64,000 bases of DNA from an uncultured Ilumatobacter sp. (GTDB lineage: Bacteria; Actinomycetota; Acidimicrobiia; Acidimicrobiales; Ilumatobacteraceae). A program made the translations under genes and the position numbers. Numbering within the stretch: the stretch's first letter is position 1; each line of letters begins with the position of its first letter. The stretch lies in the NCBI GenBank assembly GCA_937905835.1, contig CALCXK010000103.1:30917-94916 (forward strand), written 5' to 3'. Under the pieces are notes generated by a model. The model saw only the letters and a program-made list of their open reading frames with translations, did no database searches and was not told where the DNA came from. Shown here piece after piece: positions 9,121 to 18,285 of the stretch.

Positions 9121-9151
9121 TGTCCACTTTTGACCCGAGGTAGAACGGACA
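9121..9151. repeat. 31-nt intergenic palindrome, divergent copy
   Basis: This matches the 31-nt element at 56693-56723 at 25 of 31 positions, with its right arm decayed (tagaacgg instead of ggaagtgg). It lies between the divergent sdhC and hppA genes. The two other copies, at 54887 and 56693, are perfect reverse complements of each other. A small REP-like element is the simplest reading. Confidence 0.6.
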
Positions 9152-9282
9152 GTCGACCATTCTTGCTGGCGGCGTGACGGGCGTGGAAAACTATGAGTTG
9201 GGATTTAGCCTGGCCCACCGGCCAGTATGTTCCGGTTGCTTGTGCGCACGCGCACAAGCGTGTTCAGCAACCCAATCTGCCC

Positions 9283-9288
9283 AGGAGG
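9283..9288 (+). promoter_or_regulatory. Shine-Dalgarno AGGAGG that fixes the hppA start
   Basis: A perfect AGGAGG sits 9 nt before GTG 9298. It selects that GTG over the in-frame ATG at 9193, which would add 35 residues with no family similarity. Confidence 0.8.
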
Positions 9289-9297
9289 CATTACCCC

Positions 9298-11397
<2,100 letters not shown>

Positions 11398-11421
11398 TCA
11401 ACATCTGAACAACTGAACGAA

Positions 11422-11445
11422 GGGCGGGCCTGCAAGGGCCCGCCC
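11422..11445 (+). terminator. Terminator hairpin after hppA
   Basis: gggcgggcc pairs exactly with ggcccgccc around a 6-nt loop, 24 bp after the hppA stop, and is followed by a short T-rich stretch (cgttttcg). It lies between convergent genes and may serve both. Confidence 0.7.
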
Positions 11446-11465
11446 ATCGTCGTTTTCGAGGTTGC

Positions 11466-12296
11466 TCAGTCGTCGTCAGGCGTGTCAGCAACGAAGTCGA
11501 TCAGTTGCTCGACCGCACCGACAAGTTCGGGCGTGAGGTCGGCGAACGTGTTGACCTGGTTGCGCAGACGCGGCCAAAATCCCTCGAACGGCGCACCGAG
11601 TGCAGCGCACAGCCCTTCCTTCCACGTGACCTCAGGGTCGTACGGGATGTCCGGCCAGTTATCGAGGCCGATCACCTTCGGGCGAATGCCAGCCCACACA
11701 TCGACGAACGGATGCCCCGTGATCAGGACGTTCGGATCCTGCACGGTCTGGGCGATGCGCGTCTCTTTCGAGCCCGGGACGAGGTGGTCGAGCAGCACCC
11801 CGAGCTTGCGCTGGCGGCCCGGCTGAAACTCTTGGACCATCGCCTCCAAATCGTCAGCACCGTGCATCGGTTCGACGACGATGCCGAGATCGCGAAGATC
11901 GTCGCCCCACACATGCTCGAGGAGTTCGGCGTCATGTTTACCTTCGACCCAGATACGGCTTGCGCGAGCAACACGAGCCCGTCCGTCACCGGCACGCGAC
12001 CCTGAGGCGGTCGTCCGCTGCGTGACTGACTTCACCTGCTTCGGTCGTACAAGCGTGACGGGTTTGCCGTCGATCAAAAATCCGCCCGGCTTCCACGTGA
12101 AGTGCCGGAGGTACTGAGCGCGGTCTTTCAGCGTGACGCCCTCAGCATTCCACCGCGCGATGCTGCCGACAAAGTGACTCGACCGGTCTTCGATCACCAT
12201 GCCAAGTTCGACAACGATCGATGGGTATTCCGTCGGCTTCGCGCGGCCCATTCCGCCGTGGGAATACTCGTCGAGGATGTCGCCGGTGAAACTCAT
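11466..12296 (-). CDS. DUF3097 protein with a TOPRIM-like segment
   Basis: A 276-residue soluble protein that I recognise as the actinobacterial DUF3097 family, whose function is unknown to me. The N-terminal part (SIVVELGMVIEDRSSHFVGSIARW, then FLIDGKPVTLVRP) is typical of the family. The middle contains IWVEGKHDAELLEHVWGDDL followed by LGVLLDHLVPGSKE. This has the spacing of a TOPRIM fold, with a conserved Glu and then an acidic position, as in nucleases and primases. The ATG at 12296 was chosen because upstream residues are Arg/Pro-rich and non-conserved; there is no good ribosome site. It lies convergent to hppA. Confidence 0.75.
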   Translation of the reverse strand: MSFTGDILDEYSHGGMGRAKPTEYPSIVVELGMVIEDRSSHFVGSIARWNAEGVTLKDRAQYLRHFTWKPGGFLIDGKPVTLVRPKQVKSVTQRTTASGSRAGDGRARVARASRIWVEGKHDAELLEHVWGDDLRDLGIVVEPMHGADDLEAMVQEFQPGRQRKLGVLLDHLVPGSKETRIAQTVQDPNVLITGHPFVDVWAGIRPKVIGLDNWPDIPYDPEVTWKEGLCAALGAPFEGFWPRLRNQVNTFADLTPELVGAVEQLIDFVADTPDDD

Positions 12297-12359
12297 ATTC
12301 GCAGCCACTGAGCATGTCACGGGAACCGGCGCCCGCCGCGGCATCCGGAGAAACACATT

Positions 12360-12411
12360 CGTTTGCGTCGAGGCCTCCGTTGGTATGCGGCCTTACTCTT
12401 CGACGCAAACG
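12360..12411. repeat. 52-nt stem-loop repeat, copy 1
   Basis: The 12-nt arms cgtttgcgtcga (12360-12371) and tcgacgcaaacg (12400-12411) pair perfectly around a 28-nt loop. A second element with the same 12-28-12 layout, a nearly identical stem and a partly shared loop (gttgg, then at) lies at 30430-30481. This copy sits between two genes on the minus strand. Confidence 0.75.
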
Positions 12412-12422
12412 GCGTTTTCTGG

Positions 12423-13121
12423 TCAGGAGGTAGCGCGGCGGTGCCAGCCGTCGGCGGTCAGGACCAAGTCGCTCTCGCTGCCATCGGGAAACCGGAAGGG
12501 CGCACGAACGCCACTGTGCGCAACGGCTATTGGCAAGGCCAGTTGGCCGAGGGGTATCTCGCCGTCGGTGGTCCACCGGTGCCAGCGGCGAGCTGGTGCC
12601 TCCGCGAGCTCAACGGTCGGCTCGTTGAGGATTTCGATCGAACCGTGCACGACGCCAGCCTGCTCGTAACCCGTTGACATGTCGGGATACGCGTCGAGGC
12701 GCTGCTCAGCAGCCGTGGCATACCACTCGAGGTCGAAGGCGATCGGGGTCGGAATGCCGTAGCCCCGACCGAGCGCATCTTCGGGGTCGTCAAGCGACAC
12801 CGCATACGTCTCGTTGGCAACGGTCCACTGCTCCATCGGCGCTTCACGAGTGTGCTCGGCCCACATCACCTCGCCTTTGATGATGAAAGGATCGGCAAGC
12901 CTGACCGGCACGTCAAAGTCGGTGATGTGGAGCAGCGGTCGACCTGCGCGCGCAAGCGCCGCCCAGTACCAGGCCGTCCGCCCGACGATGCGATGCCCGG
13001 AGACCACACCGAGCCTGGCATCTGCGGTCCATGCGGCAAACACCCACTCTTCGATACTGCCCGGATGCCGACCGTCGTGCAGGCCGCCGGTACCTCGGTG
13101 TGCTGCGAAGTACGACATCAT
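12423..13121 (-). CDS. Uncharacterised protein, possibly lipocalin-like
   Basis: A 232-residue protein with no signal peptide or membrane helix. It is Trp-rich, with alternating beta-type segments (WVFAAWTADARLGVV, AWYWAALARAGRPLLHITDFDVPVR, FDLEWYAT). This resembles actinobacterial lipocalin-like proteins found near lipid and steroid genes, but I could not assign a family with certainty. The ATG at 13121 was chosen because TAGTCT lies 5 nt upstream, and the next gene starts only 16 bp away in the other direction. That neighbour is an SCP2 domain protein, so a lipid or isoprenoid ligand is a reasonable guess. Confidence 0.6.
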   Translation of the reverse strand: MMSYFAAHRGTGGLHDGRHPGSIEEWVFAAWTADARLGVVSGHRIVGRTAWYWAALARAGRPLLHITDFDVPVRLADPFIIKGEVMWAEHTREAPMEQWTVANETYAVSLDDPEDALGRGYGIPTPIAFDLEWYATAAEQRLDAYPDMSTGYEQAGVVHGSIEILNEPTVELAEAPARRWHRWTTDGEIPLGQLALPIAVAHSGVRAPFRFPDGSESDLVLTADGWHRRATS

Positions 13122-13126
13122 CAGGC

Positions 13127-13132
13127 AGACTA
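13127..13132 (-). promoter_or_regulatory. -10 hexamer inside a 16-bp divergent gap
   Basis: On the minus strand TAGTCT ends 5 nt before ATG 13121. The divergent SCP2 gene starts at 13138, so any -35 region must lie inside that gene. Confidence 0.4.
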
Positions 13133-13137
13133 CGGGG

Positions 13138-13530
13138 GTGTTGCGATACCTCAGCCTCGACTGGATCAACGCCATGAACGCCGAAGTGTCGGCGAGCAAA
13201 CACCTCCGGGACGTTTTATCGACGCACACAATCGGCGTCACGCAGGTCGTGTCCGACGGCCCAGAGGGCGACATCACCTACCACCTGCAGGTGGGCGCTG
13301 GCACTGCCTCGTTTGGCGCCGGCGCGGCCGATCCCGAAGACATCAAAATGGAACAGGGCTGGGACACCTCCGTCGCCGTCGCAACCGGTGGGCTCAACGC
13401 GCGGGAAGCCTTCATCAGCGGCCATATCCGCCTGTGGGGCGACCCGCAGAAGTTGCTCGACAACCAGACCGTGTTCGGCGCACTCGATGCAGTTTTCGCC
13501 ACCGTGAACGAACGCACAACCTTCGAGTAG
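13138..13530 (+). CDS. SCP2 sterol-binding domain protein
   Basis: A 130-residue single-domain protein of the sterol carrier protein 2 type. It starts with the YLSLDWINAMN helix, continues with the beta-sheet core (ITYHLQVGAG, TSVAVATGGLNAREAFISG) and ends with the family pattern GDPQKLLDNQTVFGALDAVF. Members bind hydrophobic ligands such as lipids or acyl-CoAs in the cytoplasm. The start is taken as GTG 13138; TTG 13141 is an alternative. It has neither a Shine-Dalgarno nor a clear -10, and lies 16 bp from the divergent neighbour. Confidence 0.75.
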   Translation: MLRYLSLDWINAMNAEVSASKHLRDVLSTHTIGVTQVVSDGPEGDITYHLQVGAGTASFGAGAADPEDIKMEQGWDTSVAVATGGLNAREAFISGHIRLWGDPQKLLDNQTVFGALDAVFATVNERTTFE

Positions 13531-13603
13531 GCACCCAAACAGCAGCGCCCGTGACAGCGCGTGACCTTCGTCGCTCGCCTGTAGCCCTCCTCGAGCTACT
13601 CGT

Positions 13604-13609
13604 TAACGT
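13604..13609 (+). promoter_or_regulatory. -10 hexamer of the MFS gene
   Basis: TAACGT lies 6 nt before the GTG start at 13616; no Shine-Dalgarno is present. Confidence 0.5.
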
Positions 13610-13615
13610 CCCAAG

Positions 13616-14899
13616 GTGACCCAGCTCGCTCCCAACAGTGCCGCCGCTCTGGCCGGGCAGGAGTACCGCATGGGCCAGAGGGAACTGCTGACGCTGATGT
13701 CAGCGATCATGGCGCTGATGGCACTCGGTATCGACACGATGCTGCCTGCCTTCGACGAGATCCGTGAGGCGTTCGACCTCGGCGAAGCTTCACCGCGACC
13801 CGGTCAGGTCATCACCGTGTTTTTCATGGGGCTCGCCATCGCTCAGCTCGCCTGGGGTCCGATCGCTGATCGCTTCGGACGAAAGCCTGTTCTCTACGCT
13901 GGCAGCGCGATCTACATCGTGGGCGCCGCCGGATCGGCCTTGGCACCGACGTTCGAACTCCTGCTACTCAGTCGATTCGTCTGGGGTATCGGTGCAGCCG
14001 GCGCCCGAGTCGTCGCCACAGCAATCATCCGCGATCGCTTCGAGGGCAGCCAGATGGCGAAGGCGATGTCACAGGTTATGGCGGTGTTCATGCTCGTGCC
14101 GATCCTGGCTCCGAGCATCGGTGCGGGCATCATCGCCGTGCTGCCGTGGCGCTCAATTTTCTGGTTCTGCCTCATCACGGCCTCCATCATCACGCTGTGG
14201 AGCATCCGGATGCGCGAATCGCTCGACCCTGCGAACCGTCGTCCGCTGCATCTCCGCTCGACGACGAGCGGGTACATCGAGGTGGCGCGCACACCGGTCA
14301 CGTCGGGCTACACCAACGCGACGATCTTCCTCCAGGGCGTGTTCACGACGTATCTGGCCAGCAGCGAGCTGATCATCAGCGAAGTATTCGACCGAAAAGA
14401 TCAGTTCCCGCTGATCTTCGGACTGGTCGCCGTGCTCTTCGCCGCCGGAGCGATCGTCAACAGCCGCATCGTCGTGCGTGTCGGCGTCCATCGGCTGATC
14501 AACACGGTCTACGCCATCTTGATCCCCACGACGTTGCTGCTCTGCGCGATCTCCTTCGCCACCGGCGGCCAGCCAAGCATCTGGGTCTACATGCCGGTGC
14601 TTGCCCTCACGTTGTCATCTTTCATGTTTCTTATGCCGAACCTGAACACTGCTGCACTCGGGCCGGTCGGCCACTTGGCTGGCACTGCGTCGGCCTACGG
14701 CGGAGCGATCCGAATGGCGGGCGGCGCTGTGCTCGGCACGATCGTCAGCGCATTCGTGAGCGACTCAACGACACCGTTCTCGGTCGGCATTGCGTTGCTC
14801 TGCATTGGCTCCTGGGTCACCGTACTGATCGTGCGGCGACGTTCACCCGGGCTGGCCGCCGACCACTTACAGACTTCGGCCCCAGTCACCGTCTCGTGA
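13616..14899 (+). CDS. Bcr/CflA-type MFS drug transporter
   Basis: A 427-residue major facilitator with about 12 hydrophobic helices, expected in the cytoplasmic membrane as a drug/proton antiporter. TM1 ends in ALGIDTMLPAFDEI, a hallmark of the Bcr/CflA branch, and MFS motif A is GPIADRFGRKP between helices 2 and 3. Motif RFVWGIGAAGARVVATAIIRD corresponds to helix 4 of drug/H+ antiporters. The GTG start is supported by the -10 box at 13604. Substrate is not predictable. It is convergent to mdh, with a palindrome in between. Confidence 0.85.
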   Translation: MTQLAPNSAAALAGQEYRMGQRELLTLMSAIMALMALGIDTMLPAFDEIREAFDLGEASPRPGQVITVFFMGLAIAQLAWGPIADRFGRKPVLYAGSAIYIVGAAGSALAPTFELLLLSRFVWGIGAAGARVVATAIIRDRFEGSQMAKAMSQVMAVFMLVPILAPSIGAGIIAVLPWRSIFWFCLITASIITLWSIRMRESLDPANRRPLHLRSTTSGYIEVARTPVTSGYTNATIFLQGVFTTYLASSELIISEVFDRKDQFPLIFGLVAVLFAAGAIVNSRIVVRVGVHRLINTVYAILIPTTLLLCAISFATGGQPSIWVYMPVLALTLSSFMFLMPNLNTAALGPVGHLAGTASAYGGAIRMAGGAVLGTIVSAFVSDSTTPFSVGIALLCIGSWVTVLIVRRRSPGLAADHLQTSAPVTVS

Positions 14900-14933
14900 C
14901 GTGCCCACCGGGCGCTGAATTGCACCCGGCCGG

Positions 14934-14974
14934 CACAGAGTTGCGAAAGGGGCCTGACCCCATTCGCAACTGTG
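14934..14974. terminator. Palindrome between convergent genes, copy A
   Basis: An outer stem (cacag..ttgcgaa with ttcgcaactgtg, one 2-nt bulge) encloses an inner gggg/cccc stem. It lies between the stops of the MFS gene and mdh, so it can act as a bidirectional terminator. Its 22-nt core (14940-14961, containing gaaaggggcctgacccc) recurs exactly in reverse complement at 58389-58410, also between convergent genes. Confidence 0.65.
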
Positions 14975-14987
14975 CAGGAACGTCAGA

Positions 14988-15974
14988 TCAGATCAAGCCG
15001 AGTTCGGCAACAGCGTCACGCTCGGCGACCAATTCTGCAGCCGATGCGTCGATCTTCGAGCGGCTGAACTCGCCGATCTCCAGACCCTGGACGATCTCGT
15101 AGTTGCCGTTCTTGCAGACGCACGGGAACGAGCTGATGATGCCCTCGGGCACGCCGTAGCTCCCGTCGCTTGGCACCGACATCGAAACCCAGTCCCCATC
15201 GGGTGTACCGAGCGTCCAGTCGCGGATGTGATCGACCGCAGCCGAGGCTGCCGAGGCCGCCGACGAAGAACCACGTGCGTCGATAATCGCTGCACCGCGC
15301 TTAGCCACCGTGGGGATGTAGCTGTCGGCATACCAATCCTGATCGCCGACCAATTCGAGTGCGTTCCTGCCACCGACTTCGCAGTGCGACAGGTCGGGAT
15401 ACTGCGTGACCGAGTGGTTACCCCACACGGTCATCTTCTTGATGTCATTGACGGAAGCATGCAGGCGCGTGGCGAGTTGGCTGATCGCCCGGTTGTGGTC
15501 GAGGCGAGTCATTGCGGTGAAGCGGCTCGGGTCAAGACCAGCAGCGTTGTTCATCGCGATGACGGCGTTGGTGTTGGCCGGGTTGCCGACGACGAGGACC
15601 TTGACGTCCTTCTTGGCCGAACGGCTGAGCGACTTGCCCTGCGGCTGAAAAATGCCACCGTTGGCCGACAGGAGATCGGCACGTTCCATCCCTGCTTTGC
15701 GCGGCATGGAGCCCACAAGAATCGCCACATCGGCGTCACCAAAGGCCACATCGGCGTCGTCGGTGCAGGTGATCGAGTCCAGCAGCGGGAACGCACCGTC
15801 ATCGAGTTCCATGCGAACACCTTCGAGCGCGCCGAGCGCCGGAGTGATTTCGAGCAACTGCAGTGCAATCGGGGTGTCTGGACCGAGCATCGTGCCCGAT
15901 GCAATACGGAAGAGGAGGCTGTAGCCGATCTGGCCTGCAGCCCCGGTGACGGCAACGCGTACTGGAGTGGTCAT
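14988..15974 (-). CDS. mdh: Malate dehydrogenase
   Basis: A 328-residue NAD-dependent malate dehydrogenase that interconverts malate and oxaloacetate. The glycine-rich NAD loop is GAAGQIG (11-17). Substrate-binding arginines are R92 and R98 in MPRKAGMER and R162 in DHNRAIS, and the catalytic pair is D159 and H187 (WGNHSVTQYPDL). Length and motifs fit the roughly 328-residue actinobacterial/proteobacterial branch rather than the LDH-like 310-residue branch. TAGCCT lies 8 nt before the ATG, so the transcript is probably leaderless. The gene stands alone. Confidence 0.95.
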   Translation of the reverse strand: MTTPVRVAVTGAAGQIGYSLLFRIASGTMLGPDTPIALQLLEITPALGALEGVRMELDDGAFPLLDSITCTDDADVAFGDADVAILVGSMPRKAGMERADLLSANGGIFQPQGKSLSRSAKKDVKVLVVGNPANTNAVIAMNNAAGLDPSRFTAMTRLDHNRAISQLATRLHASVNDIKKMTVWGNHSVTQYPDLSHCEVGGRNALELVGDQDWYADSYIPTVAKRGAAIIDARGSSSAASAASAAVDHIRDWTLGTPDGDWVSMSVPSDGSYGVPEGIISSFPCVCKNGNYEIVQGLEIGEFSRSKIDASAAELVAERDAVAELGLI

Positions 15975-15982
15975 GGCCGATG

Positions 15983-15988
15983 AGGCTA
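15983..15988 (-). promoter_or_regulatory. -10 hexamer of mdh
   Basis: On the minus strand TAGCCT ends 8 nt before ATG 15974. Confidence 0.5.
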
Positions 15989-16068
15989 CGCCGGTGCGGC
16001 GGCCAGGCCAAGCCCACCGGCTCGGACCCCTGTCTGTCCGGCTGAGGTGAGCCGGTCCCTCTGACGCC

Positions 16069-18210
16069 TTACGCCAACCCCAGAACGCGATTCACAAGCA
16101 GCGAATAAAAGTTTTGACCAGTCTGGGTGAGGTGGATGCCGTCGTCGTGGAAGCACCGGCCCTCGCAACTGGCCGACATCACTTCCCAGTCGAGGACTGT
16201 CACATTCGGGAAGGTCCCGGGCAACGCACGGATCTTTTCGTTGTTGCCAGCTATCCAGTCGCGATGAGCCTTGCCGGTCAGCATCACGACTGTCGGCACG
16301 TCGACAAGAAGGTTCATAAACAACCCGAGTGACAAGTCACTGAAGGCTCCATTGGTCCCCAGGTGCACCACGACCACCGACGTGAGCGCACCCGAGAGCT
16401 TCACCACTTCAAGCTCAGGTACGAAGGAAATCAACTGGCGGCTCTTGACCGCGTCGACGACGAAGCCACTCGCGGTGAGCTCTTCGGCGGCACCGAGCAT
16501 CACCGAGTCACCGACGGCAACCAATGGAAGCCCGGTGGTTGCAGGTGTGAGCACCAGCGGCGTGATCGCGTTGACGTCGGCGACGACACCGAACTGGGTG
16601 ACCGGGGCCGGCGGCAGCGTAACCGGCGGGACCGTCGAAGCAGGCACGACCACCGGAGCAGCAGTTGTCGGCGGGACCGTCGTCGTTGTCGGCTCGACGG
16701 GGGCGGCCACGGTGGTGACCGACACGGTGGTGGGAATCGCCACGACCGTGTCGGGAGCAACAGTGATCGGCCGGATCGTCACGGGCACGGCGATCACGTC
16801 GTCGACCGCAGCGGACAGGCTGACAATGAAGTTTTCACCGTCATCGAGCGACTCGGCGATGGCATTCTGCTTGAGGTCGGCAGTCACGAGCGCCACGCCA
16901 GCGAACGTCGCCATGACCGCGGTGAGCGCCGCGGCCCCGATCAACAGTCCAATCGGTCGACGGACCTCACGATTCCGCACCCGTTGCGTCAGCGCGGCGA
17001 CACCGCCGAGCCGGACCGGTGTCTCAACAAACCGGTAGGACAGTTCGGTGATGATCACCGTCGGGATCATGGCGAGTAGAAACTCGTGCAAGCGAAGCGA
17101 GTTCCCTGCCACGTTGCGGATGATCTGGTAGATCGGCCAGTGGAAGAGATACAGCCCGTAGGAGCGGGTACCAATCCACCTGAGGACCTTGCCGCCAAGC
17201 ACTCGGTTCGCCGCAGATCCCTGGTGCGTGACCGCAGCGATAAGCAGCAGCGTCAGGACACCTGTGACGAAGAGCCCGCCTCGGAAGAGTCGACCATCGG
17301 CACCGCTCGGATCGATGAGATGAATGTTCCAGCTCATCCAGCCGAACCCGATGAATGCCAGGACCGCAACGACGTCGAACGCCCGGCCGCGATCGCGGAG
17401 CGGCCCTCGGACAATGGCGAAGGGCCGCCACACCATGGCAAAACCAGCCCCGAGGAGGAGGCCGCCGGCTCGGGCAACGGTGCTCAGGTAGAGCGTGTCG
17501 AGTTTGGAGATCGGCCGGCCAGCAATGTTCCAATACGCCTCGGGCGTGACCTCGGGTTCGCCAACCGCACCCGGGTGGTACGCGAGGCCGACGAGGATCG
17601 TGATGCCGATCGCGCCGACAAACAGCCAGCGGCTGAAGTTGGCGACGCGACGCGTGCCCGTGCGGCCCAGGAATCCCACCATCACGAGTGGCCAGACCAA
17701 ATAGAACTGCTCTTCGACCGCAAGGCTCCACAGGTGCCGGAGCGGCGCGAAGTCACCGGCTGCGGTGTAGCCGAGGCCCACCCACACCTGATACCAGTTT
17801 GAGACGTAGAAGAATCCGGCGAAGACATCCCCGCGGAGTTGCCCCAGGGCATCGCGTTCAAACAGTGCCGTCCAGACGGTGAGCAGCCCCATCAGCAGGA
17901 ATATTGCAGGGAGTAGGCGCCTCGCGCGTCGGAGCCAGAAATCGACGAGCGAGATCCGGTAGGTCCGCTCGCGCTCGGCGATCAGTAACAGAGTGATCAG
18001 GTAGCCCGAGATCACAAAAAACATCTCGACACCGAGAAAGCCGCCAGGCAGCCACGAGCTGTTGGCATGGTAGATCATCACGGCGACCACGGCGATCGCA
18101 CGCATCCCGTCGAGACCCGGCAGGTAGGGGACACGGCTGATATGGGCGCGCTGGAACCCACCGGAATTGTCAACAGCTGTCGGCGGGGGCGACGCGTGAG
18201 TCACGGCCAT
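16069..18210 (-). CDS. OafA-type acyltransferase with SGNH domain (1)
   Basis: A 713-residue two-part membrane enzyme. Residues about 25-400 are an acyltransferase-3 domain of about 10 helices, with the hallmark MIYHANSSWLPGGFLGVEMFFVISGYLI. After one more helix and a long Thr/Pro/Val linker comes an extracytoplasmic SGNH domain with intact blocks: GDSVMLGAAEEL (nucleophile Ser), HLGTNG and DGIHL (Asp/His). Such proteins move acetyl groups across the membrane onto peptidoglycan or surface glycans. It lies 75 bp after a paralogue of the same layout, apparently a tandem duplication. The acceptor is not known. Confidence 0.88.
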   Translation of the reverse strand: MAVTHASPPPTAVDNSGGFQRAHISRVPYLPGLDGMRAIAVVAVMIYHANSSWLPGGFLGVEMFFVISGYLITLLLIAERERTYRISLVDFWLRRARRLLPAIFLLMGLLTVWTALFERDALGQLRGDVFAGFFYVSNWYQVWVGLGYTAAGDFAPLRHLWSLAVEEQFYLVWPLVMVGFLGRTGTRRVANFSRWLFVGAIGITILVGLAYHPGAVGEPEVTPEAYWNIAGRPISKLDTLYLSTVARAGGLLLGAGFAMVWRPFAIVRGPLRDRGRAFDVVAVLAFIGFGWMSWNIHLIDPSGADGRLFRGGLFVTGVLTLLLIAAVTHQGSAANRVLGGKVLRWIGTRSYGLYLFHWPIYQIIRNVAGNSLRLHEFLLAMIPTVIITELSYRFVETPVRLGGVAALTQRVRNREVRRPIGLLIGAAALTAVMATFAGVALVTADLKQNAIAESLDDGENFIVSLSAAVDDVIAVPVTIRPITVAPDTVVAIPTTVSVTTVAAPVEPTTTTVPPTTAAPVVVPASTVPPVTLPPAPVTQFGVVADVNAITPLVLTPATTGLPLVAVGDSVMLGAAEELTASGFVVDAVKSRQLISFVPELEVVKLSGALTSVVVVHLGTNGAFSDLSLGLFMNLLVDVPTVVMLTGKAHRDWIAGNNEKIRALPGTFPNVTVLDWEVMSASCEGRCFHDDGIHLTQTGQNFYSLLVNRVLGLA

Positions 18211-18285
18211 GAATCGTCAAGTGTCGCCGGGGTCACGCTGCAATTCCCGTCACGCAATGCTCAACATCTGGGGGCCGCGAACACG

